39,999 nt of DNA from a bacterium (GCA_902810715.1 CADDYS010000009.1:1-39999); one strand, 5' to 3'; shown: positions 1 through 8,634, counted from the first letter of the stretch. Numbers and translations are program-made. The notes: generated by a model not told the origin, from the letters alone.

Positions 1-1
1 A

Positions 2-85
2 TGTAGACCAGCCGAGGAACCTTGCAAAAAGCGTGACGGTGGAGTAAGCCTGCTTGAAGCAGAGGTAGAATCACCTGTCTTCTAA
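2..85 (+). pseudogene. C-terminal tail of a possible TnpB-like (IS200/IS605) protein, cut by the window edge
   Basis: An open frame enters from the left edge and stops at 83-85 after 27 visible residues. The tail is charged and Cys/Gly containing (it begins CRPAEEPCKK), which resembles the poorly conserved tails that follow the CxxC zinc ribbon of TnpB proteins. An imperfect palindrome follows directly at 88-120, as expected near the right end of an IS200/IS605 element. The catalytic core lies outside the window, so whether the gene is intact is unknown. It could equally be the end of an unrelated protein. Confidence 0.3.
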
Positions 86-87
86 TA

Positions 88-120
88 CGCAACCAATATG
101 GAAAATCATTCCACATTGCG
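88..120 (+). mobile_element. Possible IS200/IS605-type right-end imperfect hairpin
   Basis: CGCAA (88-92) pairs with TTGCG (116-120) and TGGAA (99-103) pairs with TTCCA (109-113) around a 5-nt loop, leaving an asymmetric internal loop. It lies just after the stop of the partial frame at 2-85. IS200/IS605 transposons end in such subterminal imperfect hairpins instead of inverted repeats. It has no U-tract, so it is not an obvious terminator. Confidence 0.3.
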
Positions 121-201
121 GTAGACTTACTGCAAATCTAATCTTAAATCTGCTACAAAGTAATTAAGACCTTATAACAACTGCCGTGGAGGTGACGGCA
201 A

Positions 202-1653
202 GTGATAGTTAACATTATCCGCCTGGATGAGATATTGCGGACGAATATGGTTCTTATCATATTCTTTTACGGCCTTGTCTTCTTCATGCTGGGGATAGCC
301 ATCTTCTTGAAATATATAAAAGACAGTAACTTTAAAATGGCTGAGAGTTTAGGGTGGCTGGCAGGTTTTGGTGTAATCCATGGGCTCGCGGAATGGGGAG
401 ATGTTTTTATCCCTATTCAGGCTACTTATCTGCCCGAGCATACTATATTTCTGATGCGCGTCCTTCAGATGTTTATGGATGCCGTCTCTTTTACTCTTCT
501 TTTCTATTTTGGCATACAGCTCGGCAGCAAAACTTATAACCGGCGGCTGCCGGTAACCATTATTCCGTGGGCCATGTTTTTAATTTGGCTGCTACTTATA
601 GCTGTTAATTACCATCAGCTTGCCTATGCAGAGCCAGAGCACTGGCTAAGGCACGGCGATATTTTAGCCCGCTATATCCTGGGATTTCCCGGAGCCTTAA
701 TATCGGGTTTGGTACTATGGAGTCAGAGATCAGAGTTGGCTAAGCTAAGAAACGAAGAGGTGCTAAAAAATCTAAAAGGTACATCTATTTTTCTTATGGT
801 TTACGCGTTAGCCACCGGTTTGGTGGTTCCCTCAGAGCGATTCTTCCTTGCCAATGAAATAAATACTGCGTGGTTCTTTGCTACATTTCGTTTCCCTGTC
901 CAAATTCTAAGGACGATTTGTGGTCTGGGTGTTCTTTACTATGCTATCGGGCTTTTAAAGATTTTTGACTGGGAAAAATACAAGCGTCTGGAAGAAGCAG
1001 AAAAGAAACAGGCGGTTCTACATGAGAGAGAGCGGATAGCACGTGACCTTCACGATGGCATCATACAGTCTATTTATGCCGTTGGCTTGAATATGGAAAA
1101 TAGTGTTTTTTTAATGAAAGAAGATACCGGTAAGGCCCAGGAATCTCTTGCCTTGGGTATGGATAAACTAAACGGCGTCATAAATGAGATCAGGGCTTAC
1201 GTGCTAAACCTGCGACCGTTGCGACTCCAAGACCAGGGCCTAAGGCAGCGACTCAACGATCTTATCTCTGAGTTTAAAGCCAATTCTATGGTTGATGTTG
1301 ATGTGGACATTACAGACGATGGTGCAATCGATGGCCTATCGCAGATTCAAGTCGATCAGTTGTATCATGTAGTGCGGGAGGCGTTGGGCAATGTCTTGCG
1401 TCATGCTAATGCTACGCTGGTACAGATAAAGGTTGCAACTCATGGGGGCCGGTTAAACCTGTTTATTAGGGATAACGGCCAGGGATTTCAACCGCCGGAA
1501 GATATCTGCCAGCGTAAAAACGGAGATAGACAACAGGGGCTGTGTAATATGGCTAAGCGAGTCGAGTCTATATGGGGCGAGTTAGAGATAAAATCCAATA
1601 AAGCTCGCGGGACCGAAATTAAGGTGAGCATACCGCTGAAGGGAGACGACTAA
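202..1653 (+). CDS. Membrane sensor histidine kinase, NarL/DesK type (HisKA_3)
   Basis: Sensor kinase of 483 aa. Residues 17-250 hold about seven hydrophobic segments with no recognisable ligand domain, so the signal is probably sensed in or near the membrane. A short coiled linker (255-275) leads to a HisKA_3 dimerisation domain with the H-box RIARDLHDG; His284 is the predicted phosphoacceptor. The HATPase_c domain shows the N-box REALGNVLRHANA (392-404), the G1 box DNGQGF (424-429) and a G2-like GLCNM (446-450). The GTG start has a good ribosome site, GGAGGTG at 188-194. The response regulator gene begins one base after the stop, so the two form a co-transcribed pair. What it senses is unknown; the downstream cytochrome operon hints at respiratory control, but a terminator separates them. 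Confidence 0.93.
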   Translation: MIVNIIRLDEILRTNMVLIIFFYGLVFFMLGIAIFLKYIKDSNFKMAESLGWLAGFGVIHGLAEWGDVFIPIQATYLPEHTIFLMRVLQMFMDAVSFTLLFYFGIQLGSKTYNRRLPVTIIPWAMFLIWLLLIAVNYHQLAYAEPEHWLRHGDILARYILGFPGALISGLVLWSQRSELAKLRNEEVLKNLKGTSIFLMVYALATGLVVPSERFFLANEINTAWFFATFRFPVQILRTICGLGVLYYAIGLLKIFDWEKYKRLEEAEKKQAVLHERERIARDLHDGIIQSIYAVGLNMENSVFLMKEDTGKAQESLALGMDKLNGVINEIRAYVLNLRPLRLQDQGLRQRLNDLISEFKANSMVDVDVDITDDGAIDGLSQIQVDQLYHVVREALGNVLRHANATLVQIKVATHGGRLNLFIRDNGQGFQPPEDICQRKNGDRQQGLCNMAKRVESIWGELEIKSNKARGTEIKVSIPLKGDD

Positions 1654-1654
1654 A

Positions 1655-2296
1655 ATGGCGGAGATGATAAAAGTTTTAATAGCCGATGACCATGAGGTTG
1701 TACGGGAGGGACTTAAAGCTTTGTTCCAGAGACAACCTGAGTTTGTGCTGGCGGGCGAAGCTGAGATGCCAACAGAGGCAGTTGAAAAAGCCATAGTCAC
1801 CCGACCCGATGTTGTGGTTATGGATATAAGGTTTCCTGAAGGCAGCGGAATTGAGGCCTGCCGTGAGATTATCCAGAATAACCCTTCTTGCAAAGTTATT
1901 ATGCTGACATCTTACGCCGATGACGAGGCAGTCTTTGCCTCTATCATGGCTGGTGCATCCGGCTATGTTCTTAAGCAAATCGGCAGCCAAAAGCTCATTG
2001 AAGCAGTTCATGCTGTTTACTCTGGTCAATCCTTGCTTGACCCAATGATTGTCCGAAAAGTGCTGGATCGCATGAAGCATATGATGCAAGAGCCGAAAGG
2101 AAAATCGCTAACCACACAGGAGAAAAAGATTCTCGGTCTCATGGCAGAAGGTAGAACCAACAAGGAGATTGCGGCCGAGGTTTATCTAAGCGAAAAGACC
2201 GTGCGTAACTATGTAAGCAATATCCTCAGTAAATTAAATTTAAGCAATCGGTCTCAAGCAGCCGCCTATGTCTTAAAACGGGATGAATTCGACTAA
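1655..2296 (+). CDS. Response regulator, NarL/FixJ (LuxR-HTH) family
   Basis: Protein of 213 aa with an N-terminal receiver and a C-terminal LuxR-type helix-turn-helix, the usual partner of HisKA_3 kinases. The acidic pair Asp11/Asp12, the phosphoacceptor Asp57 (VVVMDIRFP), Thr85 and Lys107 are all present, so it should be phosphorylatable. The HTH spans about 148-205 (LTTQEKKILGLMAEGRTNKE and the recognition helix SEKTVRNYVSNIL). It starts one base after the kinase stop with GGGAG just upstream, suggesting translational coupling. The family includes DevR/DosR and LiaR; sequence alone does not say which stimulus or regulon applies. A strong terminator ends the operon. Confidence 0.94.
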   Translation: MAEMIKVLIADDHEVVREGLKALFQRQPEFVLAGEAEMPTEAVEKAIVTRPDVVVMDIRFPEGSGIEACREIIQNNPSCKVIMLTSYADDEAVFASIMAGASGYVLKQIGSQKLIEAVHAVYSGQSLLDPMIVRKVLDRMKHMMQEPKGKSLTTQEKKILGLMAEGRTNKEIAAEVYLSEKTVRNYVSNILSKLNLSNRSQAAAYVLKRDEFD

Positions 2297-2335
2297 AACT
2301 AGCTTAATAGCTATCCCCGGCTAGGTAATTGCTTG

Positions 2336-2382
2336 AAGGACAAATGTCCCAACTTTAGTTGGGACATTTGTCCTTTTTTTTT
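2336..2382 (+). terminator. Strong intrinsic terminator of the two-component operon
   Basis: A near-perfect inverted repeat (2336-2354 with 2357-2375; the effective loop is about 4 nt) contains GGACAAATGTCCCAAC and is followed by an uninterrupted T run to 2382. It separates the regulator gene from the cytochrome operon. Confidence 0.95.
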
Positions 2383-2491
2383 CAGGTAAAACGTCCACCG
2401 ATTTCATGACTACTGACTCTACCTTGTGTATTTCGTGCGTGGAACAATTAGGACAAGAGATAGATAAATTTCTATAAGGAGGAGAGGTCTG

Positions 2492-3022
2492 ATGGAGACC
2501 AAGCTTCCGAAAGGCCGCGAAACATCGCAAGACCATAATGGCGCCGGCGTATCAACAGAAAAGTTATCCAGGCGCAAGTTCCTCAGCTATGGCATTGGCG
2601 GAATAGCAACGGCAATATTTGCAGCCTTGGCTTATCCCCTGGCCGGCTATGCGGTCTCACCAGCCTTACGCAAACAGGAAGAGCACTGGATAGCAATCGG
2701 CTCAATCAAAGATTTTAAACCTGGTAATCCTAAAAAGGTAGACTTCAGCTTTCGCAAGCATGATGGTTGGACGTTGGTCAACCAGAAAAGCAACGTCTGG
2801 GTGGTCGCTAAGGGAGAAGGGGAGTTCAATATATTCTCGCCTAAGTGTACACACCTAGGCTGTGCCTATCATTGGGATGATAACCAGAAGAAGTTTATGT
2901 GTCCGTGCCATGGTGGCGTCTTTGATATTACCGGCAAGGTTTTGGCCGGGCCGCCACCTCGCCCGCTAGAGAAGGTATCCTATCGCGTGCAGGATGGCAA
3001 GTTAACGGTAAAGGGGGTCTAA
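2492..3022 (+). CDS. qcrA: Rieske iron-sulfur subunit of menaquinol:cytochrome c reductase
   Basis: Rieske protein of 176 aa, the electron-transfer subunit of a bc-type complex. A twin-arginine motif SRRKFL (26-31) precedes one hydrophobic anchor (about 33-58), so export by Tat with a retained membrane anchor is expected. The 2Fe-2S motifs are complete: CTHLGC (Cys119, His121) and CPCHGG (Cys137, His140); Cys124 and Cys139 form the usual disulfide. The proline-rich GPPPRPL loop (153-159) follows. The ATG has a strong AGGAGGAGAGG site. It is the first gene of an operon with cytochrome b6 (2-nt gap), subunit IV-cytochrome c and a c-type lipoprotein. It should pass electrons from quinol to cytochrome c. 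Confidence 0.95.
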   Translation: METKLPKGRETSQDHNGAGVSTEKLSRRKFLSYGIGGIATAIFAALAYPLAGYAVSPALRKQEEHWIAIGSIKDFKPGNPKKVDFSFRKHDGWTLVNQKSNVWVVAKGEGEFNIFSPKCTHLGCAYHWDDNQKKFMCPCHGGVFDITGKVLAGPPPRPLEKVSYRVQDGKLTVKGV

Positions 3023-3024
3023 TA

Positions 3025-3675
3025 ATGGTGCTGAGGATTTACGATTGGCTGGATCGCAGGTTTGACTTGCGCCCGGCAATGGAGAAGATACTTATCCACC
3101 CGGTGCCGAGCTGGGTCAACTGGCTATATTGCTTTGGCGGAATCACTTTTTTCCTTTTTGTATTACAGGTAATCACCGGTATCTTTCTCATGCTCTATTA
3201 CGTGCCGTCGCCAGACCACGCCTATGCAAGCGTTAGCTTCATCAGCCACGATATTCAGTTCGGTTACCTGGTCCGCGGGATGCATCATTGGACGGCAAGC
3301 CTTATTGTAGTCATGGTTGTTGTGCACATGCTGCGCGTATTCTGGCATGGTGCCTACAAAAATCCGCGTGAACTCAATTGGGTGGCTGGCGTTTTTCTCT
3401 TTCTTTTGATGATGGGATTTGGTTTTACCGGTTATCTTCTGCCCTGGGACCAGAAGGCTTATTGGGCAACGAGTGTAGGGACAAATATCGCCGGCTCTGC
3501 CCCAATCATTGGCTCTTTCATATTAAAGGTAATTCGTGGCGGCACTGACCTGGGTGCTGTTACCCTGGTACGGTTCTTTACCATCCACGTCATGGTACTG
3601 CCTGCGATAACGGTAGTCTTCCTGGTGGCCCACTTTTTAATGATCCGTCGGCAGGGGATATCCCGGCCATTTTAA
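3025..3675 (+). CDS. qcrB: Cytochrome b6 subunit (split cytochrome b) of the bc complex
   Basis: Protein of 216 aa, the length of cytochrome b6 and Bacillus QcrB, not the 380+ aa of a full cytochrome b. Four transmembrane helices carry the heme ligands His87, His101, His188 and His203 at b6-like spacing (14 residues between ligands in helix B, 15 in helix D). Cys36 in LYCFGGIT aligns with the cysteine that covalently holds heme c_n (c_i) in b6f and Bacillus-type complexes. The gene starts 2 nt after qcrA and is followed 15 nt later by the subunit IV-cytochrome c gene. Its role is quinol oxidation and transmembrane electron transfer. The split architecture differs from the single long QcrB of Mycobacterium. 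Confidence 0.95.
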   Translation: MVLRIYDWLDRRFDLRPAMEKILIHPVPSWVNWLYCFGGITFFLFVLQVITGIFLMLYYVPSPDHAYASVSFISHDIQFGYLVRGMHHWTASLIVVMVVVHMLRVFWHGAYKNPRELNWVAGVFLFLLMMGFGFTGYLLPWDQKAYWATSVGTNIAGSAPIIGSFILKVIRGGTDLGAVTLVRFFTIHVMVLPAITVVFLVAHFLMIRRQGISRPF

Positions 3676-3690
3676 CAAGGAAGTGAAGCG

Positions 3691-4413
3691 ATGGCTAGAA
3701 GAATTGAAGAGATACATAAAGAAAGCGAAACGGTACTTGAACAAAGCAATACGGTCCCCGGAAAAGCCCGCAGCGAGCGGCCATTTTATCCAGATCACCT
3801 ATTTCGCGAAGCGGTAGTGGCGGCAATAGTCTTGGCAGTGGTTATGCTCATAGCAAGGTATCTACCTGTGCCGATGGAGCGGGTAGCCGATCCCACCGAT
3901 ACAAGCTATGTACCGCGACCCGAATGGTATTTTCTTTTCCTGTTCCAGATGCTTAAGTACTTTCATGGGCCACTTGAAGTGGCGGGAACGATTCTGATGC
4001 CTACGATCTTTGTCCTAATATTAATACTATTGCCGTTTTATGACCGCAGGCCAGAAAAAAGAGCATTAAAGCGCCCTGTAGCTATCAGCCTGGCCTCGAT
4101 AACCGTGGTTAGTGTAATAACGCTAACGGTTTTGGCGCTGCAGCTATCTATGATTACCCTTTTTGCCAATCCACAGCACGGCAGGAAGCTTTTCATATCG
4201 GAGAACTGCTATTCCTGTCATGCAATTAATGGCAAAGGGGGAACTGAAGGGCCAGACCTGGCACACGAAGGCAGCCTGCGCGATGCCAATTACGTTTACC
4301 TGCACTTTAAAAATCCACAAGCCTTCGTCAAGGATTCAGAGATGCCGTCTGTTGATGACTTAAAAGACAAAGACCTTAAGGATCTTACGGCTTACATAAT
4401 GAGCCTGAAATAA
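3691..4413 (+). CDS. qcrC: Subunit IV-cytochrome c fusion of the bc complex
   Basis: Protein of 240 aa fusing the C-terminal half of cytochrome b (subunit IV-like, three membrane helices at about 40-58, 98-116 and 130-155) to a cytochrome c domain. The quinol-site motif PEWY is at 77-80. The c domain has CYSCH (Cys173 to His177) and a likely axial Met218 (SEMPS). This layout matches Bacillus QcrC. The ATG has AAGGAAGTGA upstream. With qcrA and qcrB it makes a complete quinol:cytochrome c reductase with a tethered electron carrier, which would hand electrons to an oxidase or another acceptor outside this window. Confidence 0.94.
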   Translation: MARRIEEIHKESETVLEQSNTVPGKARSERPFYPDHLFREAVVAAIVLAVVMLIARYLPVPMERVADPTDTSYVPRPEWYFLFLFQMLKYFHGPLEVAGTILMPTIFVLILILLPFYDRRPEKRALKRPVAISLASITVVSVITLTVLALQLSMITLFANPQHGRKLFISENCYSCHAINGKGGTEGPDLAHEGSLRDANYVYLHFKNPQAFVKDSEMPSVDDLKDKDLKDLTAYIMSLK

Positions 4414-4496
4414 ACTCCATATTTGAAAAGGTGGTGGTAACAGCAAAGTTAGTTTTTGGTATACAAAAAGACTTTAACTTAAGGAGGAGTGATTAA

Positions 4497-5057
4497 ATGT
4501 TAAAAAGCAAAAGAGCCAAGATCGCAACAATACTTGGTGCCATGCTGGTATTGTTGGCGATCGTAGTTGCCGGGTGCACCAGCGGCGGAGGCAGTGCAGG
4601 TACAAATACAAATAGCGACTTAAGCAAGAAGGTGGATGATCTACAAAAATTTGCTGCTGTGCAGCAGAAATCGATCAACCCCGGTCTCGGTACGATTATG
4701 ATCGAATACAGCACCCGCATGGCAAAGGCCTGGTTTGCAGCTCAGGCAGGTAATTGGGATATGGCCAGGTATCAGATCGATGAGATGAAGGAGATACAGG
4801 AGACAGGCGAGATCACCCGGCCAAAGAGAGCACCTCAACTTAAGAAATTTGAAAGCAAATATCTCGACACAATGGATAAGGCTGCCGAGGACAAGGACCT
4901 TAATAAATTCCAGGCTGCATATACAGATGCGATTAAGGGCTGCAATGACTGCCATACGCAAGTTAAGAGCGACGAGTTTTCGAACTATGGCTTCATAAAA
5001 GTACAAATTCCGAAAACCGATCCTACGGGCGGTTTACAAAATTACTCAGGTAAGTAG
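4497..5057 (+). CDS. c-type cytochrome lipoprotein at the end of the qcr operon
   Basis: Protein of 186 aa with a lipoprotein signal (basic start, hydrophobic 9-25, lipobox VAGC with Cys27), a Ser/Gly/Thr-rich linker, then a mostly helical domain. A single CNDCH heme motif (Cys149, Cys152, His153) lies near the C-terminus. A heme motif at the end of a helical bundle resembles class II (cytochrome c'-like) proteins, but the family is not certain. The start is set by AAGGAGGAG. It lies 83 nt after qcrC with no terminator between, and a hairpin follows it, so it is probably co-transcribed. It is likely a membrane-tethered electron acceptor or gas-binding cytochrome on the outer face. Confidence 0.8.
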   Translation: MLKSKRAKIATILGAMLVLLAIVVAGCTSGGGSAGTNTNSDLSKKVDDLQKFAAVQQKSINPGLGTIMIEYSTRMAKAWFAAQAGNWDMARYQIDEMKEIQETGEITRPKRAPQLKKFESKYLDTMDKAAEDKDLNKFQAAYTDAIKGCNDCHTQVKSDEFSNYGFIKVQIPKTDPTGGLQNYSGK

Positions 5058-5084
5058 AGTTCAAAATAGCCTATCTCGCCTGGT

Positions 5085-5122
5085 AAGTAAAAGGGTGGCT
5101 TAGCGCCGCCCTTTTACTTGTT
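5085..5122 (+). terminator. Terminator of the qcr operon
   Basis: A 15-bp stem (5085-5099 with 5105-5119, one G-T wobble) around TTAGC ends in CTTTTACTTGTT. The T run is partly inside the stem, so it is weaker than the one at 2336. It lies between the plus-strand qcr operon and the convergent prenyltransferase gene. Confidence 0.7.
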
Positions 5123-5174
5123 CTCAAGTTCCTAAATCAAGTACTTCTAGTTCAATGACAGGAATATATTCTGG

Positions 5175-6092
5175 CTAGAGGCTTCTAAGGGCTAGAAACG
5201 GCACTAGAGTGACCAAAACAACCAACGGGAAAAAGCTTGCTCTGTTAAAATAAATTGAAGCCTGCTCACTGGTGGGTATGCGAAGTAGCATGATCGAGGG
5301 AACTCCCATAGCCCAGAGGGTAACACCAAGTGTAGCTAATCTTGCCGCAAGCGATATCGGTAGGAACATTGCTGAGGCAACTGTCATCCAGGCGCTAATA
5401 AAGATCGCAGTAGCCGATGTGCGGTTCCCAAACGTGGTGGCAACTGTTCTAATGCCGACTCCTCTGTCTGATTCGGCATCGGCCAGGTCATTTGCCAGGT
5501 TTCGACCGGCTATCTCCCAGAGAGCAATAAACAAGAAAAACCCAACCGCGCCTATGTTTAGCGGAGCAACCGCGGCCCATCCGGCGAGTCCTCCCATCGC
5601 GACCATTATTCCCGTTGGGAAAGTTTTAATCCAGGATACTGTGCGCATGGAGCAGTAGGCGGTTTCAAGAGCAATGCACCCGACGAACAGCCAAAGGCAC
5701 AAGGGATTTAGTATATAAGCAAAAGTCCCACTGATCAGCATCAAAAACGCGACCCAAGTTATTGCGACAACTAGCGAGATATCACCATGTGCCAAGGGGT
5801 GTTTAAAGACAGTAACACCGATATCGTGTGCGTCACGCTTTGCCTTTCCTATCCCGATGGATTCCCTATCGGTTTTGTGATCCAGGATATCGTTTAGTGA
5901 GAACACTGCAAAATAGCCCGCTGTTGCGGCAATAAGCCCCAGGATGAGAACTCGCGGGCCGGGCAACGCCCGCAATGCGATTACCGCACCAAGAAGTGGC
6001 TGAGGTAGCGAAAGCGGCGATTGAATGCCCCTTGCCAGGTCAAAGAACCTCACAAAATAATTGCTTTTAACTACGCCGGATAAGGGTTCCAT
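5175..6092 (-). CDS. UbiA-family prenyltransferase, probably quinone biosynthesis
   Basis: Integral membrane protein of 305 aa with about eight helices. The two Mg-diphosphate-binding motifs of UbiA enzymes are clear: NDILDHKTD (67-75) and NDLADAESD (201-209). The start at 6092 is chosen because GGAGGAG lies just upstream; the open frame extends to 6281, but that extension crosses the hppA terminator and looks non-coding. The enzyme should attach a polyprenyl chain to an aromatic acceptor. MqnP/MenA-like menaquinone synthesis would suit the quinol reductase encoded opposite, but heme or chlorin-type UbiA members share these motifs. Substrate assignment is inference. Confidence 0.88.
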   Translation of the reverse strand: MEPLSGVVKSNYFVRFFDLARGIQSPLSLPQPLLGAVIALRALPGPRVLILGLIAATAGYFAVFSLNDILDHKTDRESIGIGKAKRDAHDIGVTVFKHPLAHGDISLVVAITWVAFLMLISGTFAYILNPLCLWLFVGCIALETAYCSMRTVSWIKTFPTGIMVAMGGLAGWAAVAPLNIGAVGFFLFIALWEIAGRNLANDLADAESDRGVGIRTVATTFGNRTSATAIFISAWMTVASAMFLPISLAARLATLGVTLWAMGVPSIMLLRIPTSEQASIYFNRASFFPLVVLVTLVPFLALRSL

Positions 6093-6210
6093 TTCTCCTC
6101 CAGTTAATCGGATGCTGCAAACTGGATTCTTGTACCCAACAGTAAAAATATTTTTAAAAATCGCTAAAGTTTGTGTATAAATGTGCCGATAACTATAAAT
6201 TAAGCACAAT

Positions 6211-6250
6211 AAAAAACGCCTCGCTCTTACAAGTTGCGAGGCGTTTTTGT
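6211..6250 (-). terminator. Terminator of hppA (may act on both strands)
   Basis: A 13-bp perfect stem (6212-6224 with 6236-6248) with CGCCTCGC/GCGAGGCG at its core is flanked by A6 on one side and T5 on the other. It sits just after hppA on the minus strand and upstream of the ubiA-like start at 6092. Confidence 0.92.
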
Positions 6251-6292
6251 TATTCGGTTTGTCCCTCGGCACAATGGCCAAGATATATGTGA

Positions 6293-8323
6293 TTACTTCA
6301 CTAGATAAGGAACGATCAATAGAGCAACAATGTTAATAACCTTGATCATCGGGTTGATTGCCGGACCAGCGGTGTCCTTGTAAGGGTCGCCGACTGTGTC
6401 GCCGGTAACTGCTGCCTGGTGTGCAAAGCTCTTTTTACCACCATGGTGGCCATCCTCGATGTACTTCTTGGCGTTATCCCAAGCACCGCCGCCGGTGGTC
6501 ATCGAGATAGCAACGAACAGGCCGGTTACGATACTTCCAACGAGAACCCCACCGAGCATGGTAGCGCCGATATGCCCGCCCTGCGAGGCGAGGGCTGCGC
6601 CGATACCAAGGATAATTAGCGGGGTGAGAACAGGGATAAGTGCCGGAACGATCATCTCTTTAATAGCGGCCGCCGCTACAATCTCGACAGCTCTGCCATA
6701 CTCCGGCTTGCCGGTGCCTTCCATAATGCCCTTAATCTCACGGAACTGGCGCCTTACCTCTTCAACAACTGTGCCTGCAGCGCGTCCTACCGCACCCAGA
6801 CTAAACGATGCGAAGAGATACGGCAGAAGACCACCGATGAAAAGACCGATGATAACATATGGATCTGAGAGCTTAAAATCTAGGTTTACCCTATACTTAA
6901 TAAGCTCTTGCGTATATGCAGAGAAGAGAACGATAGCGGCAAGACCAGCTGAACCTATAGCATAACCTTTGGTAACGGCCTTGGTTGTATTACCAACAGC
7001 GTCGAGAGCATCGGTGACATCCCTTACACTACCCTCAAGACCGGCCATCTCAGCAATGCCACCGGCGTTATCAGTGACCGGGCCGAAAGCATCGATAGCT
7101 ACAACGATACCGGTCATGCTAAGCATAGCCATCGCGGCAATAGCGATACCATAAACCTCGGCGAAGCTGAATGCAGTCAAGATACCGGCTGCGATAACTA
7201 TAACCGGTAGTGCGGTTGCCTGCATACCAACTGCAAGACCCTGGATAACGTTTGTCCCATGTCCATGCTCGGAAGACTTAGCGATGAGTCTAACCGGTGA
7301 GTATTTTGAAGATGTGTAGTAGTCGGTAATGATAACCAAACCAGCAGTGACCGCAACACCGACTAGCGCGGAACCGAAAAGCGCACCGGTTGAGTACTTA
7401 CCGTTATCGGCCATAAACCAATTGGTAACAAAGTAGAAAGCTACCGATGCTAAACCTGCTGACCAGATTAGTCCTTTATAAAGGGCGCCCATAATGTTGT
7501 TCTTCTTGCCAAGCCTTACGCCAAAAGTACCAAGGATTGAAGCGAAGATTGAAACACCCGCCAGCAATAGCGGATAAACTGTTGCAGCTGGGAAGTCGGG
7601 GAAACGAAGACGTCCAAGTAGCATTGCTGCGATTGCGGTTACAACATAAGTCTCAAACAGGTCGGCTGCCATACCTGCATCGTCACCAACATTGTCACCA
7701 ACATTATCGGCGATAACGGCTGGGTTCCTCGGATCATCTTCAGGGATTCCTGCCTCGACTTTACCAACGAGGTCGGCACCTACGTCAGCTGCTTTTGTAA
7801 AGATACCGCCACCGATACGGGCAAATACCGAGATGAGGCTTCCACCAAAACCAAGTCCGATTATTGCATCCATATTCTTCGTTACCATCCAGAAGATAGT
7901 AATAACGAGGATGCCAAGTCCTACTACCAAGATGCCTGTAACGGCACCTCCTTTAAAAGCTAGACCTAGGGCTTTTTTAAGGCCACCCCTAGCGGCCTCT
8001 GCCGTTCTAACGTTAGCGCGAACAGCTACGGTCATTCCAATAACGCCAGCTGCTGCCGAAGCAACGGCGCCAATTAGGAAACCGATAGCGGTTGTCCAGG
8101 AAAGTGCGAAGCCAAGAATTGCAAATATAATAATTGCTACGAAGGCGACAGTCGAATACTGTCTCTTCAGAAAGGCGGTAGCGCCTTCTTGGATCGCTTT
8201 TGCGATCTCCTGCATTTTCTGGTTGCCCTGAGGATGCTTAAGAGTCACGGCGATCAAGTATAAACCAAAAATAATGGCCGCAACGCCTGCAATCAAGGCA
8301 AATACAATTGCGTTGTTCTCCAT
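6293..8323 (-). CDS. hppA: Membrane-bound proton-pumping pyrophosphatase, K+-independent type
   Basis: Protein of 676 aa, typical length for vacuolar-type H+-PPase, with about 16 membrane helices. It hydrolyses pyrophosphate and pumps protons outward. Substrate loops are intact: [11 protein letters not shown] (180-190), the [13 protein letters not shown] region (206-218) and DNAGGIAEM (418-426). Lys448 in [10 protein letters not shown] replaces the alanine of K+-dependent enzymes, the known marker of the K+-independent, H+-transporting subfamily. The ATG is preceded by AAGGAGTGG. It is a single-gene unit with its own promoter (about 8391-8420) and terminator. It would conserve energy from biosynthetic PPi, a common trait of energy-limited organisms. 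Confidence 0.97.
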   Translation of the reverse strand: MENNAIVFALIAGVAAIIFGLYLIAVTLKHPQGNQKMQEIAKAIQEGATAFLKRQYSTVAFVAIIIFAILGFALSWTTAIGFLIGAVASAAAGVIGMTVAVRANVRTAEAARGGLKKALGLAFKGGAVTGILVVGLGILVITIFWMVTKNMDAIIGLGFGGSLISVFARIGGGIFTKAADVGADLVGKVEAGIPEDDPRNPAVIADNVGDNVGDDAGMAADLFETYVVTAIAAMLLGRLRFPDFPAATVYPLLLAGVSIFASILGTFGVRLGKKNNIMGALYKGLIWSAGLASVAFYFVTNWFMADNGKYSTGALFGSALVGVAVTAGLVIITDYYTSSKYSPVRLIAKSSEHGHGTNVIQGLAVGMQATALPVIVIAAGILTAFSFAEVYGIAIAAMAMLSMTGIVVAIDAFGPVTDNAGGIAEMAGLEGSVRDVTDALDAVGNTTKAVTKGYAIGSAGLAAIVLFSAYTQELIKYRVNLDFKLSDPYVIIGLFIGGLLPYLFASFSLGAVGRAAGTVVEEVRRQFREIKGIMEGTGKPEYGRAVEIVAAAAIKEMIVPALIPVLTPLIILGIGAALASQGGHIGATMLGGVLVGSIVTGLFVAISMTTGGGAWDNAKKYIEDGHHGGKKSFAHQAAVTGDTVGDPYKDTAGPAINPMIKVINIVALLIVPYLVK

Positions 8324-8390
8324 ATTCCACTCCTTCTTTTTAGATTTTGCGCCACATACCGAGGAAGCCTTCTCTGAATGAGGTTACTTT

Positions 8391-8420
8391 AATATAGCAA
8401 AATTGCGATCGCAAAAGCAA
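8391..8420 (-). promoter_or_regulatory. hppA promoter with an internal 12-bp palindrome
   Basis: On the minus strand TTGCTT (8415-8420) and TATATT (8391-8396) are 18 nt apart. The spacer holds the perfect palindrome TTGCGATCGCAA (8403-8414), which overlaps the promoter as an operator would. No regulator is identified. The rest of the 311-nt gap 8324-8634 contains no convincing gene, only this promoter, a small GGGATAATCCC motif at 8454-8464 and the promoter/operator at 8555-8582. Confidence 0.5.
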
Positions 8421-8554
8421 GCATTTTGTGAATTTACCAGCATTTACCGTAAGGGGATAATCCCTAATCAGAGACATAGTGGCCCTCTTTGACGCCAAGA
8501 AATTGTCACAAAAGTTACGATAATCTTCAGGCGAATGTTTGCCAACGGACTAAT

Positions 8555-8582
8555 TTGCATATACCCCGGCAGGGTATATTAT
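8555..8582 (+). promoter_or_regulatory. Promoter with CsoR/CstR-like operator for the methyltransferase gene
   Basis: TTGCAT (8555-8560) and TATTAT (8577-8582) are 16 nt apart. The inverted repeat TATACCC-CGGCA-GGGTATA (8560-8578) fills the spacer, the classic repressor position. The form (ATACCC...GGGTAT) resembles operators of CsoR/RcnR/CstR-family repressors. Assignment to that family is by resemblance; no such regulator gene is in the window. Confidence 0.55.
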
Positions 8583-8634
8583 GTTAAAATTTATGTGACC
8601 TATTATATTGTTTTAAGGATTATAAGGAGTGCGC

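Noticed and set aside
6093-6281. N-terminal extension of the UbiA-type protein on the minus strand
   Set aside because: It crosses the hppA terminator stem and has a composition unlike UbiA proteins; GGAGGAG before the ATG at 6092 marks the start.
6396-8231. Several long plus-strand frames inside hppA
   Set aside because: They are antisense shadows of the highly conserved pyrophosphatase gene, rich in Pro/Ser/Thr with no family resemblance or ribosome sites.
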